A DNA stretch of 64,000 nucleotides from Entoloma clypeatum (GCA_963565915.1 OY751489.1:4092001-4156000); one strand, 5' to 3'. Positions 1 to 11,077 are shown, counted from the first letter of the stretch. Notes: a model not told the origin generated them from the letters alone. Translations and numbers: made by a program.

Positions 1-2814
1 CCAAATGACCAGGCGCTCAATAAAATTCCCACCAGTACCAAAGGAGTACCCAGAACGTTAGTACGTGAGAAATCACAGGAAAGCTGCATGGGGTGCCTAA
101 AAGGGAAAATGCCGAATCAATCTTATCCCAACTCGATGACAAGGGCTGTTAAACCCTTTGATTTAATCCATTCGGATTTGAAACAGATATCCACGGCATC
201 ATACCATAAGTACAAATATTTCCTTACCTTTTTGGACGATTTTTCTTCCCATGTCTGGGTCGTCTTGCTTAGGAAAAAGTCAGGCGCCATCACGGCGCTG
301 AAACAATTCCTTGCGATGATCCAGAATCAATTCGCCGCCACCCCTAAAAAATGGTGGGTTGATGGAGGTGGAGAATTTGACGAATACAAGGATGTACTTG
401 CCGATCATGGAATTCTGATTGATGTCACACTCCCATATCAGCATCAGCAGAATGGTAGAGCAGAACGGATAAATCGAACTCTGTGGGACAAATCTCAGGC
501 ATTACGCTTCGACGCATGCTTACCACCTATATGGTGGGAATTCTGCCTGGAACATGCAGCATTTCTCTACAACAGAACCCCCATGCAGCGTCTTGAATGG
601 AAAACCCCTTACTTCAGGGTGACCAATGAGATCCCCGACATGTCCAGCGTCAGAGTATTTGGATGTCAGGCATATGTATATATCCCAAAGGAGAAACGTA
701 GGAACTCCCTGGAATCAAGATCCCGATTGATGATTTATCTCGGATCGAAACCAGGGGTCAAAGGATACCGCTTCATGGATCCTGAGACCAACACGATTTT
801 CATGGGTGGGAAAGCTATCTTTGATGAAAGCAAGTACCCTAGATGCCACATCGACCCGTTGCCAGAAAACCACCCAGAAATGGAAGACCCAGAGCCGGCT
901 GATGAGTTTGAGGATCTCATTCCCAGCAGCAATGACGATGATAGTCACAACGAAACACCTCATGACCCAGTTCCCATTGAACAGGATCAACCTGAATCAG
1001 ACAACGAACTGCCTGCCAGTGAGCCTGATGATGAACTGCGAGTACCCACTCCGGAACCCAAGCAAGTACCAGATCAACCGATCAGGGAACGACGAGTTCA
1101 GAAGATGCCAGGAAGCATCTATGGGGAAGACACTCCAGCGTCTGATCTTGAAAAATTAGATCGAAGACGGAGATTGGGCGGTCAAACGGCATGGATGAAT
1201 GACCTCCTGATGGAGGCGATATCAGTCCAAGTTGGCATTGTCGACATGTCCCATAAAGACATATACCCTCTTCCAAATAAAGAAGACTGGTATGCGGCTG
1301 AACATAAAGAGCTAGACATGCTCAAACGCCGTGGGGTGATCACGGAGCTAGTACCCCTGCCTGCAGGGAGGAAAGCTCTAAGGAACAAATGGGTTAACAA
1401 AAAATCCGACAGGCGTCTGAAAGCACGCCTTGTCGCAAAAGGCTTTTCACAGGTAGAAGGGATCGACTTTGATCAGATCTTCTCACCAGTTGTAAGATAT
1501 GAAACCGTCCGACTAATACTGGCATTGACAGCCCTTGAAGGGTGGTTCATGACACTTTTGGACGTCTCATCAGCCTTCCTCTATGGAACGCTCCGTGAAG
1601 TCATTTACATGCGACAGCCTGAGGGCTACATAGTAAAAGGGAAAGAACACCTCGTGTACCAACTATTCAAAGCTCTATATGGACTTAAGCAGGCCGCATT
1701 AGCCTGGTGGAGGGAACTTGATTCCTCCATGAAAAAGCTCGGCTTTGTCCGGCTTCACTCCGATGCGGGAGTGTTCATTCACAAAAGTACCAACGGGGAA
1801 ATTGTAATCGCTGTCATCTATGTCGATGACTCTGCTTTTCTCGGCACAAACCAGGAATATACGCTAGAGAAAAAGAAGGCCTTCATGACCACATGGGAAT
1901 GTAGGGACCTAGGGCACCTTGTGCCTGATGGGGAACCGAAAGAATTTCTCTCTATCCAAATAAGGCAATGCGGGAAACATATCTTCATCGATCAAGTACC
2001 TTACCTTGAGAAAATACTCGAACGAATGGGGATGAGCGAATCTAACGCCACCCATACCCCACTTCCTACGGGCTACAAACCCATGATGTCTGAAGATGAA
2101 CCCAATGCAGAACTTCGATCAAAGTACCAATCCGTCATCGGATCACTTCTATATCTGATGATTGGAACAAGGCCAGACATCTGTTTTGCCGTGATTAAAA
2201 TGTCACAGTTTTCCGCAAATCCCACCAAACGCCATTTAGAAGTGGCTAGGGATATTTGCAGGTATCTGAAGGCGACAAAAAATTACGCAATCATGTATGA
2301 TGGCGACTCAGGGAAAGGAATCTATGCATTCACAGACTCCGACTGGGCGTCAGATGAAAACACGAGGAGGTCTACCACTGGCTTCTTCATATCACTGGCG
2401 TCTGGAGCAGTAACATGGGTATTATCGGCGCAAAAGACCATCGCCCTCTCTTCCACAGAAGCAGAGTATATGGCGTTATCAGACTGCAGTCGCGCAGCAA
2501 CATGGCTGAGAAGCATGCTTGCCGAACTTGGAATGCAGATCGGATCAGTACCGATCTACGGAGATAACAACGGCTCCGTCTTTATCGCATCCAACCCTGT
2601 AACTGAGAAGCGATCCAAGCACATTGACGTGCGATTCCACTTCGTCAGAGAAAAAGTCTCTGAAGGGATAATTACGGTCGAATTCATTGAAGGAGTGAAC
2701 AACCCTGCAGACCTTTTAACTAAGAATCTGGGAAAAATCCTCTTTTCCAAGTTTATCCCGTACTTCGGATTGATAAAAAACAGAGTACCTATATATATAT
2801 GTGGAAAAAAGTAA
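1..2814 (+). CDS. Ty1/copia polyprotein (Co-A copy 1), 5' part outside window
   Basis: The frame is open from base 1, so the polyprotein begins upstream of the window. In order it shows the end of the GAG-pre-integrase zinc region (CMGC near codon 30), the integrase core with D, D and E in HSDLK, WVDGGGEF and NGRAERINRT, an acidic linker, a reverse transcriptase with the YVDD box (VIYVDDSAF), and RNase H with TDSDWAS, SSTEAEY and the C-terminal NPADLLTKNL. This order (integrase before RT) defines Ty1/copia. No stop or frameshift interrupts the visible part, so the copy could be functional if its 5' part is intact. It ends 35 bp before a polypurine tract and LTR. Confidence 0.95.
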   Translation, partial: PNDQALNKIPTSTKGVPRTLVREKSQESCMGCLKGKMPNQSYPNSMTRAVKPFDLIHSDLKQISTASYHKYKYFLTFLDDFSSHVWVVLLRKKSGAITALKQFLAMIQNQFAATPKKWWVDGGGEFDEYKDVLADHGILIDVTLPYQHQQNGRAERINRTLWDKSQALRFDACLPPIWWEFCLEHAAFLYNRTPMQRLEWKTPYFRVTNEIPDMSSVRVFGCQAYVYIPKEKRRNSLESRSRLMIYLGSKPGVKGYRFMDPETNTIFMGGKAIFDESKYPRCHIDPLPENHPEMEDPEPADEFEDLIPSSNDDDSHNETPHDPVPIEQDQPESDNELPASEPDDELRVPTPEPKQVPDQPIRERRVQKMPGSIYGEDTPASDLEKLDRRRRLGGQTAWMNDLLMEAISVQVGIVDMSHKDIYPLPNKEDWYAAEHKELDMLKRRGVITELVPLPAGRKALRNKWVNKKSDRRLKARLVAKGFSQVEGIDFDQIFSPVVRYETVRLILALTALEGWFMTLLDVSSAFLYGTLREVIYMRQPEGYIVKGKEHLVYQLFKALYGLKQAALAWWRELDSSMKKLGFVRLHSDAGVFIHKSTNGEIVIAVIYVDDSAFLGTNQEYTLEKKKAFMTTWECRDLGHLVPDGEPKEFLSIQIRQCGKHIFIDQVPYLEKILERMGMSESNATHTPLPTGYKPMMSEDEPNAELRSKYQSVIGSLLYLMIGTRPDICFAVIKMSQFSANPTKRHLEVARDICRYLKATKNYAIMYDGDSGKGIYAFTDSDWASDENTRRSTTGFFISLASGAVTWVLSAQKTIALSSTEAEYMALSDCSRAATWLRSMLAELGMQIGSVPIYGDNNGSVFIASNPVTEKRSKHIDVRFHFVREKVSEGIITVEFIEGVNNPADLLTKNLGKILFSKFIPYFGLIKNRVPIYICGKK

Positions 2815-2840
2815 GATGTATTTAGAAGTATGTACTAAAT

Positions 2841-2849
2841 ATGGGGGGG
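2841..2849 (+). other. Polypurine tract of Co-A copy 1
   Basis: A G-rich run directly precedes the TG of the 3' LTR. It is the expected primer for plus-strand DNA synthesis. The same run precedes the LTR of the second copy at 17841-17848. Confidence 0.75.
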
Positions 2850-3159
2850 TGTTGAAACTTTTCCCATCACGTAGATTAGATTAGATTAGATTACATCACG
2901 TGACCTTTACATATCTTCATTACATACTTGTTTGGTTGGTACAAACAGTAGTACGGTATATAAGACCAGGAAACTGTCAATATCAACAAGTTGTCTCTTG
3001 ACTCTTAACCAGCTCCATCGCTCTTACCAGCCTCAACCGCTCTCACCAGCCTCACCCTTTCCAATCCAAGTAAGTGACTAGAACGGTTAAGTAGAGTACT
3101 TCCACTGTAGCTGTGTTGCTCAGTACATCTGCGGCTAGCGCCCAGGTGGAACTTCAACA
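2850..3159 (+). repeat. Co-A LTR (310 bp)
   Basis: The LTR starts TGTTGAA and ends TTCAACA, a perfect 7-bp inverted terminus. It holds a short AGATT tandem array near its start and a TATATAAG promoter box about 110 bp in. The related LTR at 17849-18138 aligns along its whole length apart from a roughly 20-bp deletion. Confidence 0.9.
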
Positions 3160-3174
3160 GGTTATGGGCCCTGG
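3160..3174 (+). other. Copia-type primer-binding site (half initiator-tRNA)
   Basis: GGTTATGGGCCCTGG directly follows the LTR. It is complementary, with one mismatch over the core, to the anticodon arm of eukaryotic initiator tRNA-Met, the internal half-tRNA primer described for Drosophila copia. A primer site belongs after a 5' LTR, so its presence downstream of a 3' LTR implies a tandem neighbour whose body has been lost after about 45 bp. Confidence 0.7.
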
Positions 3175-3204
3175 ATAGCAGAGGCACTTGGGAACGCTGG
3201 CAAC

Positions 3205-4298
3205 AGCGATTCTGCGGTTGATGTTCTTCTCTAGGATGTATTTCCCAGTTTCTTCGCCAAGGTTTGACAGTCCCAAGAGTTCTTCAAATTCATCCAAGAA
3301 TTCATCAACAGTGCGTTTCTCTTGTTTAAGGACTTCGAGTCTTGCTTTGGCAGCGACCGACTTGTTGGCGATGGAGAACCATGTGGTGATATCATCGGAA
3401 AAACCTAGCCAGGTGATGTTCTCGTTGTCAGCGGTAAGAGCGTCTAACTTGTTACTGGCCCAGTGTCTGCCGGACCCTTCCATCATGCGGGATAGCACCG
3501 CAAGAATCTTCTGATCGTCTGTGAGGCTCTTTTGGAACCTGATGTATAGTTTGGTGGCTTTCCACCACTCGTCAAAGGTGTATCTGTCCTTGAACATCCC
3601 CGGATCCTTGATGATCTTGGATGTATCCATTGTTTGTACAGCCGGAGCTTCTGCCATGTTTAGAATCTGCGGAGGAGAAGAGGAGTCGGGTTGTTGGGAT
3701 GAAGATGGGGTTCGGGATACAGGTAAGGATTGAAAATGAGTCCCTGTTCTAGGCGTCTGTTCGATATCTGACTGTGCGGAGTCAAAAGTAAATTCATCAG
3801 GGGACTCGTCGGCGGAATCGGTGGCAAAACGTTCAGAGTATTTCCTCTGTAAATCTCTAAGGAATCTCTGTTCCTGCGTGTCTGTTGGTCTCGAGAAGGG
3901 GTCAAGTCTCTCGTTTCGTGCCCAGCGGTTGTACTTGGTCTGTTGTTCTTCGGTGGTGAAGTGGGCGTAGATCTGCTGCTTCGAGTAAGACGTGATGATG
4001 TGGCTCTGGGACGTCTTGATGTGAGCGTCCTAATCAATCTTCTGATAACGGTTGTCTGGACACCGATAAACTCTCTGATCTCTGTGATCCGACCTGTCTG
4101 AGGTCCTTCTTGAATGCGAAAACTTTCAAGTTCGTTCTGTCGGGCGTTGTAACACGTGATCTGGTGTTGCCGAGCAAGATGGATGCTCTCTGCTATCTCG
4201 CCGTGGGGGCGATGCTCGTCGTTGTCTAGTTCTTCATCAAGCACCTGCTGTAGGATGCGACGGATCTCCGATTCGATGTACTGCTGGATGAGTGTAAA
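3205..4298 (-). pseudogene. Gypsy C-family fragment: upstream ORF and gag N-terminus
   Basis: On the minus strand an upstream ORF (4298 to 3660, open to its stop) is followed two bases later by gag starting at 3657 (MAEAPAVQTMDTSK). Both are close relatives of the same segment of complete gypsy C at 54460-55560. Homology stops after the gag residues NRRI, where the sequence runs into the Co-A primer-site region. At the other end it stops at the TGTCA start of the gypsy D LTR. The fragment therefore lacks LTRs, the zinc knuckles and pol and is a remnant. It is useful because it shows that the frame arrangement upstream of gag predates the complete copy. Confidence 0.8.
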
Positions 4299-4457
4299 TG
4301 TCACGTAGCGTGTTTCTCAACGTTGGAAAACGTCGGACGAGTCGGAGCGGAGTAGCGGAGGAGCGGAATGCGGTAAGTGCGACGTTGGCAGAAAGGACCT
4401 GGCTTCAACTTGTGCATTGCGCCCCACTCTTTGATGTGGTCCTCGATTTCGGATTGG
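4299..4457 (-). repeat. Gypsy D 3' LTR, left part (split by gypsy B)
   Basis: On the plus strand this begins TGTCA, and the continuation at 10563-10946 ends TGACA, giving matching inverted termini. Gypsy B is inserted between the two parts with an ATTGG duplication. Joined, the LTR is about 543 bp. Confidence 0.65.
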
Positions 4458-4891
4458 TGTAAGGGCAACCACTTTGCACTTTCCCTTTCCGTTCATTTCC
4501 ACCATCTCCGACGCCCTCCGACGCCCTCCGATCGTATCTGTTGCCTCTGATATCTTATTCACCTCTCTGCACCTCTCCACATCCGACGACTCCGCGCCCC
4601 TCCGCTCCTCCGCACGTCGGATCGCAGGTACTATCATTCATCTCGTTTCCATTCATCCCCCATCCCTACTCCCGACCATTACTCATCATTCCTATGTCTC
4701 GTTTTATCTTTTATTTCATATCTCATTTTACTATTTATCTCGCTAGCTTGCAGGGGAATCCTTAGAACTTTCTCTTCGGATCTCCCTTGCAAGGTGTGTG
4801 TTGTATTACTTATCAGACTGCTCAATCTAATCTTCGGATCTCCCTTGCAAGTATCTGAGTTTGAGTCTTGGATCGTAAGGTCGCCCTTACA
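4458..4891 (+). repeat. Gypsy B 5' LTR
   Basis: 434 bp, inverted ends TGTAAGGGC/GCCCTTACA. The likely RNA start is the AGAACTTTCT at 4764-4773, downstream of an AT-rich TATA-like stretch. Two copies of a CGGATCTCCCTTGCAAG word follow in the presumed R/U5 part. Confidence 0.92.
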
Positions 4892-4893
4892 GT

Positions 4894-4903
4894 AGAAAGT
4901 TCT
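4894..4903 (+). other. Gypsy B self-primer-binding site
   Basis: AGAAAGTTCT begins three bases after the LTR and is the exact reverse complement of AGAACTTTCT at 4764-4773 in the LTR. In Tf1/sushi elements the RNA 5' end folds back onto such a site and primes its own reverse transcription. No tRNA 3' end match was recognised here. Confidence 0.65.
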
Positions 4904-5052
4904 CATCTAATTGGACCGGGTCCGATTGCATCGTTGTCACGATTCCGCACTTCGGAGTAGCTTCGTCCGCGTCCGACTCCGATACATCTCACACCGCTTC
5001 CAGTTCTTCTAATTACCTCTCCGTAACCGGTGATTCTGCTCCGCGCATAGTA

Positions 5053-6207
5053 ATGGACGACCCCAATCGCCTTGAACAGCTCGAGCACGAGTTCCAGGAA
5101 CAACGTCAAACTCTCGCTGATATCTCTACTCAACTTGACCAACTCCTCCTCGCCTTCAACGCAATTCCTGCCCCAGCTCCGCCACCTATCCCACCTGCTC
5201 CCGCACCCGCACCTCCACCTGCTCCGCTCGCTCCGGCCAATCCGGGCGTGCGTCGAGCAAAACCCGCCAATCCGTCAGACTTCGACGGATCGCGCGCAAA
5301 TGGCTGGACCTTTCTAAACTCCTGTGAATTGTTTATGGGGCTGGCTCCGGAACAGTTCGCAGACGACCACGCTAAAATTTATTGGGCCTTATCTTTCATG
5401 AAGAGTGGACGCGCAGCACGCTTTGCGGATCGCATTATCCGACAAGAGCGGAGGACCGGTGCTCCGCCTTATCGGACTTGGGTGGACTTCCGCGCCGTCT
5501 TTACAACGGAGTTCACTCCGAAGAATGAGGAACAGGACGCGAGACTGATCCTCGAAGGAGAATCCTATTATCAAGGTCAACGGGATGTCGAGACCTATAT
5601 TGACGAGTTCAAAGACTACATTGACAAAGCAGGCTATCAGGAGGATACCAATATAGTACTCAAATTCCGCCATGGTCTCCGTTCCGACATTCAGAACGAG
5701 ATCGCCACCCTGACCCACGGACGGCCTGCGGACGACAACCCCGATGAGTGGTACTCTGCAGCACGAGTCAACGACGACAATAGAATTGCCAACAAAGCCT
5801 TCAAAGCCACTGCTCCGACCCGCACATCCGCCTTCCGCAACGTCGTCGGACCAAGAGTACCTGGCACCTCAGTATTCCCTCGCCCCTACATTCCATTCAC
5901 TCCGCGTCCAGCTCCGCTCGCATCCGCAACCGCTCCGCCGACAAGGGACCCTAATGCAATGGACATTGATACTTCACGCGTCAAAGGCAAGAATGCCAAT
6001 GCATGCTTCAGATGTAACAAAACGGGTCACTTCAGTCGTGAATGCCCCCTTCGCTTCGACGTCCGATTCATGACGATGGAGGAACAAGACGAGTTTATCA
6101 TGGAACAACTCGTGGTCAAGGACGCGGCGGAAGGCAACTCCGTTCCGCCCACGGAGTCTGCGGAGTCGGAGGGAGGACAGGAGGATTTTCCTCCTCACAA
6201 CGAGTGA
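5053..6207 (+). CDS. Gypsy B gag (384 aa)
   Basis: Structural capsid-type protein. The N-terminus is coiled-coil-like (ELEHEFQEQRQTLADI) and followed by a Pro/Ala-rich spacer (residues about 35-75). A retrotransposon gag domain follows at about residues 75-240 (WTFLNSCELFMG, RTWVDFRAVFTTEF, YIDEFKDYIDKAGY). The basic region includes MDIDTSR, and there is one CCHC knuckle CFRCNKTGHFSREC near residue 322. The first ATG after the self-primer site is used, 161 bp inside the element. Pol overlaps in the -1 frame, and a candidate slip site lies six codons before the stop. Confidence 0.9.
   Translation: MDDPNRLEQLEHEFQEQRQTLADISTQLDQLLLAFNAIPAPAPPPIPPAPAPAPPPAPLAPANPGVRRAKPANPSDFDGSRANGWTFLNSCELFMGLAPEQFADDHAKIYWALSFMKSGRAARFADRIIRQERRTGAPPYRTWVDFRAVFTTEFTPKNEEQDARLILEGESYYQGQRDVETYIDEFKDYIDKAGYQEDTNIVLKFRHGLRSDIQNEIATLTHGRPADDNPDEWYSAARVNDDNRIANKAFKATAPTRTSAFRNVVGPRVPGTSVFPRPYIPFTPRPAPLASATAPPTRDPNAMDIDTSRVKGKNANACFRCNKTGHFSRECPLRFDVRFMTMEEQDEFIMEQLVVKDAAEGNSVPPTESAESEGGQEDFPPHNE
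6183..6189 (+). promoter_or_regulatory. Candidate -1 ribosomal frameshift site, gypsy B gag-pol
   Basis: In the gag frame the codons read GAG GAT TTT CCT, giving a G GAT TTT heptamer. Slipping back one base enters the pol frame (GGA TTT TCC), which stays open through protease. The pattern resembles the mouse mammary tumour virus pro-pol site G GAU UUA. The same heptamer occurs at the gypsy C gag-pol junction. Confidence 0.55.
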
Positions 6208-9200
6208 ACAGTGCGCCCTCGTTGTCTACTAAAAATCGTTATGCTGCCTTATTTATGGAACAATATGATCCTATACCCTCCATCTCTAAGCCTGCAAACG
6301 ATCCTATAGTCGCACCCAACTCCGCAAACCCTATCCGCATCCGCTTCTCTAAGTGGGAGCGGCGGCTTCCAAAACAATATGTTCTTGCCGCAGCCGCTCG
6401 CTCCGACAATTCCCTCGAACTAGACATAGTTCTCGAAACTACCGACACTAAAGACATACTATCACAAAAGGCCTTACTCGACAGTGGGGCAACAGGATCG
6501 TTTATTGAACGTACTCTGGTGGAGAAACACCGACTCTCTACTCGAAAACTACAACGCGCAATTCCGGTATACAACATTGACGGAACTCCGAATGAGGCCG
6601 GAGCAATAACGGAGGTGTTGGACGTAGTGCTCCGCTATCGGGATCACTTGGAACGGACCCAGCTTGCAGTCACAAGTTTGGGAAAACAAGAAATCGTGTT
6701 AGGCTTCACTTGGCTCAAAGAACACAACCCCGAGGTAGATTGGACTTCAGGGGAAGTGAAGATGAGCCGGTGTCCTGCACGATGTCGGACATGCCAACAG
6801 GAGGCAGCCCAAGAGCGGAAGGAGCGGAAGTTCGAACAAGTCCGCATCCGAGCCTGTCGGATGGGTTCCACTCCGACGTCCGGTCTAGAGGAGGAGGCTC
6901 CACGCGGCCCATGGGTGGAGGATGTCACAGAAGGAGAAGAAACGGAGGAGTTAGCGGAAGACGATGAGGAAGAGGATGAGTTTGAGGAGGGAGACCGCCT
7001 TTTTGTCGGAACAGTACCTGCGGAGGCGGAGTTCATCCGCGCTTCATCCAATATCTCGCAACGTCTATCGGAGGCCTTCCTCAGTAACCAGAAACCCAAA
7101 TCTTTCCGCGATTCCGTACCAGACCACTTGTTTGATTTCGAAGACGTATTCTCAAAGACCTCTTTCGACACCTTACCGGAAGAGCGGACGTGGGACCACG
7201 CCATTGAACTTGTTCCGGACGCCTCTCCGGCGGGTTGTAAGGTATATCCGCTCGCCCCGAACGAACAGAAAGAACTCGACGCGTTTTTGGAGGAAAACCT
7301 TGCAACTGGTCGGATCCGCCCTTCCAAGTCTCCGATGGCATCTCCGGTGTTCTATATCAAGAAAAAGGATGGCTCCCTTCGTCTTGTACAAGACTACCGG
7401 TCACTCAATTCCAAAACTATCAAAAACAAGTATCCGCTTCCGCTCATATCCGAACTGATCAATAAACTTCAACGCGCTCAATACTTCACCAAACTCGACA
7501 TCCGCTGGGGTTACAACAATGTACGGATAAAGCCCGGAGACGAGTGGAAGGCCGCTTTTTGGACCAATCGCGGACTCTATGAACCATTGGTGATGTTCTT
7601 CGGCCTCACTGATAGTCCATCCACATTCCAGACTATGATGAACGAGATCTTTCAGGACCTTATCACTGAAGGTGTAGTTTGTGTTTACCTTGACGATATA
7701 CTCATCTTCACGGAGACCCTTGCGGAACATCGGAGGGTCACACGGATTGTACTGGAACGACTTCGCGAACACAAACTCTATCTAAAACCAGAGAAATGCG
7801 AGTTTGAGCAAACGCGCATTGAATACTTAGGCCTTATTATTGAACAAGGACGCGTAGAGATGGATCCGGTGAAAGTAGCGGGGGTCGCGGAGTGGCCTGC
7901 TCCGACAAACGTCCGAGAAGTACAGTCCTTTCTGGGGTTCACTAACTTCTATCGCCGTTTTATTGAAGGGTTTTCGGACATCGCGCGCCCTCTTTTCGAG
8001 CTCACGAAGAAGGGGCACCTCTGGTCTTGGAAGGAAGGAGAAGTGTCCGCATTTGCGGAGTTGAAGCGGAGGATTACATCCGCTCCGATCCTGGTCTTAG
8101 CTGATCATCGAAAGGAGTGGCGGGTAGAAGCGGATAGCTCGGACTTTGCAACCGGAGCAGTACTGTCCCAACCAACAGAGGACGGTAAGTGGCACCCTGT
8201 CGCATTCTATTCCAAAAGCCTCAGTCCGGTGGAACGCAACTACGAGATCTATGACAAGGAGATGTTGGCAGTGGTCCGCGCATTAGAGGAGTGGAGGCAC
8301 TTCCTTGAAGGAGCGGAGAAGACAGTGGAGATTTGGACGGACCACAAAAATCTTGAGTACTTCATGACAGCTCAAAAACTAAATCGACGACAAGCTAGAT
8401 GGTCCTTATACCTCGCTCGTTTCGATTTTAAAATGCACCATCGACCTGGAAAGTCAATGGGCAAGTCCGACGCTTTGTCCCGACGAGCGGACCACGGAGA
8501 CGGATCGCGGGACAACGAAAACATCATCCTTCTTCGACCAGAATTGTTTGCAGTGTGAGCAATGCGTGGGGTAACTGTTCAAGGGGAAGAACGCGACGTC
8601 CTCTGCCAGGTCCGACAGGGAATCCGAGAGGGGCTACTGGAGGATAGTGTGGCGGAGGTCGTCAGATCCCTTCCGACCGTCGGAGCGGGGTCCGTCCGAA
8701 GTGCGGAGTGGAGGCAAGCGGAAGGTTTGCTCTACTTCAGGGATCGTATCTATGTTCCTAATAATCCCCAACTGCGTCATCGGATCCTCACACAACACCA
8801 CGACACTCCGGTGGCCGGACATCCGGGACGGTGGAAAACCTTGGAACTGGTGTCGCGCAATTACTGGTGGCCACACATGTCTCGTTTAATAGGTCAATAT
8901 TGCAAGACATGCGACTCATGCCTCCGCACCAAGGTCCGACGCACTCCGCCCTCCGGAGAGCTCAATCCACTACCGGTCCCCACAGAGCGGTGGCAAGTAA
9001 CCAGTGTTGACTTCATTACTGAACTACCAGAAGCCCACGGCTACAATGCTATCATGGTGGTAGTGGACTCAGTAGGGAAGCGGGGACACTTCATCCCGAC
9101 GCACTCCGACATCTCCGCACTCGGGACTGCACGCTCCTATATTCAAAACGTCTGGAAACTCCACGGACTACCGGAGGCCATTGTCTCCGACCGCGGACCA

Positions 9201-10112
9201 CAGTTTGTCGCCAAGTTCATGCGCGAACTATATAGGCTACTTGGCATTAAGATTGCTGCCTCGACAGCCTACCATCCGCAGTCGGACGGACAGACGGAGC
9301 GGGTCAATCAAGGATTGGAACAATATCTTCGCCTATTTGTCAATGAACGTCAAGACGATTGGGACGAATGGCTTCCGATGGCTGAATTTGCATACAACAA
9401 CCATGTTCACGCATCGACACGTCAAACTCCGTTCTACATTGACACCGGCCGCCATCCGCGCATGGGATTCGAACCTCGCAAGAAGCGGACGGAAATCGAG
9501 GCGGTAGCGGATTTCAGCGAGCGGATGAAGTCCGCTCTGGAAGAGGCTCGCGCAGCACTAACAAAGGCAAAAGACGACATGGCGCGATACTACAACCAGC
9601 ATCGGAGCACCACTCCGACATTCCGCCCGGGGGACAAGGTCTTTTTGGACTCATCGGACCTCAAAACCACCCGACCCACAAAAAAACTTGCACATCGGTA
9701 CGTAGGCCCTTTCCCAGTGGTCCGACCTGTCGGAACACATGCCTACGAACTTCGCCTTCCCCCTTCCATGTCCCGCATTCACCCAGTATTCCACGTCGTC
9801 AAACTTTCACTAGTTCCCGACGACCCTTTCCGACGCCAAGTCCGCTCTCCTCCGCCTCCGACGGTAGTGGGAGAAGAATTGGAGTATGATGTTGAAAACC
9901 TCTTGGACAGCCGACTGCATCGAGGCAAGCTTCAATTCTTGGTCAAATGGAAGGGATATGGCTACGAAGAGAATTCCTGGGAAGCAGAAGACAATGTCCA
10001 CGCTCCGCGCCTAGTCCGCGACTTCTACCGACGTCATCCGGGAGCTCCGCGTCGGATCTCCGCTGCGATATTCGACTCGTTTCGCCTGACACGTCGAGAC
10101 GCCGTGCCTTGA
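6190..10112 (+). pseudogene. Gypsy B pol (protease, RT, RNase H, integrase, chromodomain) with one TGA
   Basis: Entered from gag in the -1 frame. Visible in order are an aspartic protease (ALLDSGATGSF), RT (YFTKLDIRWGYNNV, CVYLDDILIF with YLDD), RNase H (EADSSDFATGAVL, WTDHKNLEYF), and integrase with the HHCC zinc region (HHDTPVAGHPG to CKTCDSCLRTK). The integrase catalytic residues lie in VDFITELP, VSDRGPQF and DGQTERVNQ. A chromodomain follows near the C-terminus (LQFLVKWKGYGYEENSWE), so this is a chromovirus. A TGA at 8556-8558 separates RNase H from integrase; the related copy at 18144-21950 has an arginine codon there (CGG), so this is a point mutation. The rest is intact. Confidence 0.9.
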
Positions 10113-10123
10113 AGGGGGGGTGA

Positions 10124-10557
10124 TGTAAGGGCAACCACTTTGCACTTTCCCTTTCCGTTCATTTCCACCATCTCCGACGCCCTCCGACGCCCTCCGATCG
10201 TATCTGTTGCCTCTGATATCTTATTCACCTCTCTGCACCTCTCCACATCCGACGACTCCGCGCCCCTCCGCTCCTCCGCACGTCGGATCGCAGGTACTAT
10301 CATTCATCTCGTTTCCATTCATCCCCCATCCCTACTCCCGACCATTACTCATCATTCCTATGTCTCGTTTTATCTTTTATTTCATATCTCATTTTACTAT
10401 TTATCTCGCTAGCTTGCAGGGGAATCCTTAGAACTTTCTCTTCGGATCTCCCTTGCAAGGTGTGTGTTGTATTACTTATCAGACTGCTCAATCTAATCTT
10501 CGGATCTCCCTTGCAAGTATCTGAGTTTGAGTCTTGGATCGTAAGGTCGCCCTTACA
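10124..10557 (+). repeat. Gypsy B 3' LTR
   Basis: 434 bp, same sequence as 4458-4891 over all parts compared, preceded by a G-run polypurine tract and followed by the ATTGG duplication. Confidence 0.92.
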
Positions 10558-10562
10558 ATTGG

Positions 10563-10946
10563 CGGATGTCGGATGAGCGGATGAGCGGAAGAGCGGAGGT
10601 GACGGAGAGAATGCTCAAAGGCAAGTAGAGACGGATGCGAATGAGGTATAACATATGATATTTGAACTGAGGTTCTACGACAGGTTTGTACACTATTTAT
10701 AGTAGACTAGAATGATCAGCATTACTATAAGTGATGTGCAAATATCGGAGTTGACCATCGGAACATTCGGAGTACGGAGAGTAGCAAATGAAAAGTGAAC
10801 AACATATGTCTACTTGTAAGTATGGTTGAGATGTTACGTAGTAGAACTATATTCAATATAAATAGAATGTTGTTGGAGCGGATGTCAGAGCGGATGAAAT
10901 GTCGGAGTCGTCGGATAAGTTGGATGTGAATCGTATGGTTATGACA
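10563..10946 (-). repeat. Gypsy D 3' LTR, right part
   Basis: Continuation of 4299-4457 beyond gypsy B. Read on the minus strand, the LTR begins TGTCATAACC next to a purine run (AGAGGGAAATA) and contains CTATAAATAG as a TATA box. It is rich in TCCGC/TCCGA words. Confidence 0.65.
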
Positions 10947-11077
10947 GTATTTCCCTCTTAGGGCCGAACCCTGAGGCCCAGATGAGGTAATCCATGTGAC
11001 CGTTGGTTGAAAAGCTTTGTGCGTGATCTTTCTCTCTTGTCACCCAACCACAACATCTATCCCGACGCCTATCCGTT

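Larger units (their letters stand above)
4458..10557 (+). mobile_element. Complete Ty3/gypsy chromovirus (family B), very recent insertion
   Basis: Two 434-bp LTRs (4458-4891 and 10124-10557) appear identical on reading and have perfect inverted ends TGTAAGGGC/GCCCTTACA. The element is flanked by a 5-bp duplication ATTGG at 4453-4457 and 10558-10562. Inside are a self-primer site, gag, a -1 overlapping pol and a polypurine tract at 10111-10120. It sits in the 3' LTR of gypsy D. Identical LTRs mean a recent insertion, yet pol carries one premature TGA, so this copy may depend on another copy or on readthrough. Confidence 0.95.

Noticed and set aside
4474..4746. 90-codon ORFs inside the gypsy B LTRs (also 10140-10412)
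   Set aside because: They are identical only because the two LTRs are identical; the composition is simple Ser/Pro/His/Leu and no domain is seen.
6644..7327. 227-codon reverse ORF opposite gypsy B pol
   Set aside because: Ser/Arg-rich shadow of a strongly conserved protease/RT frame on the plus strand.
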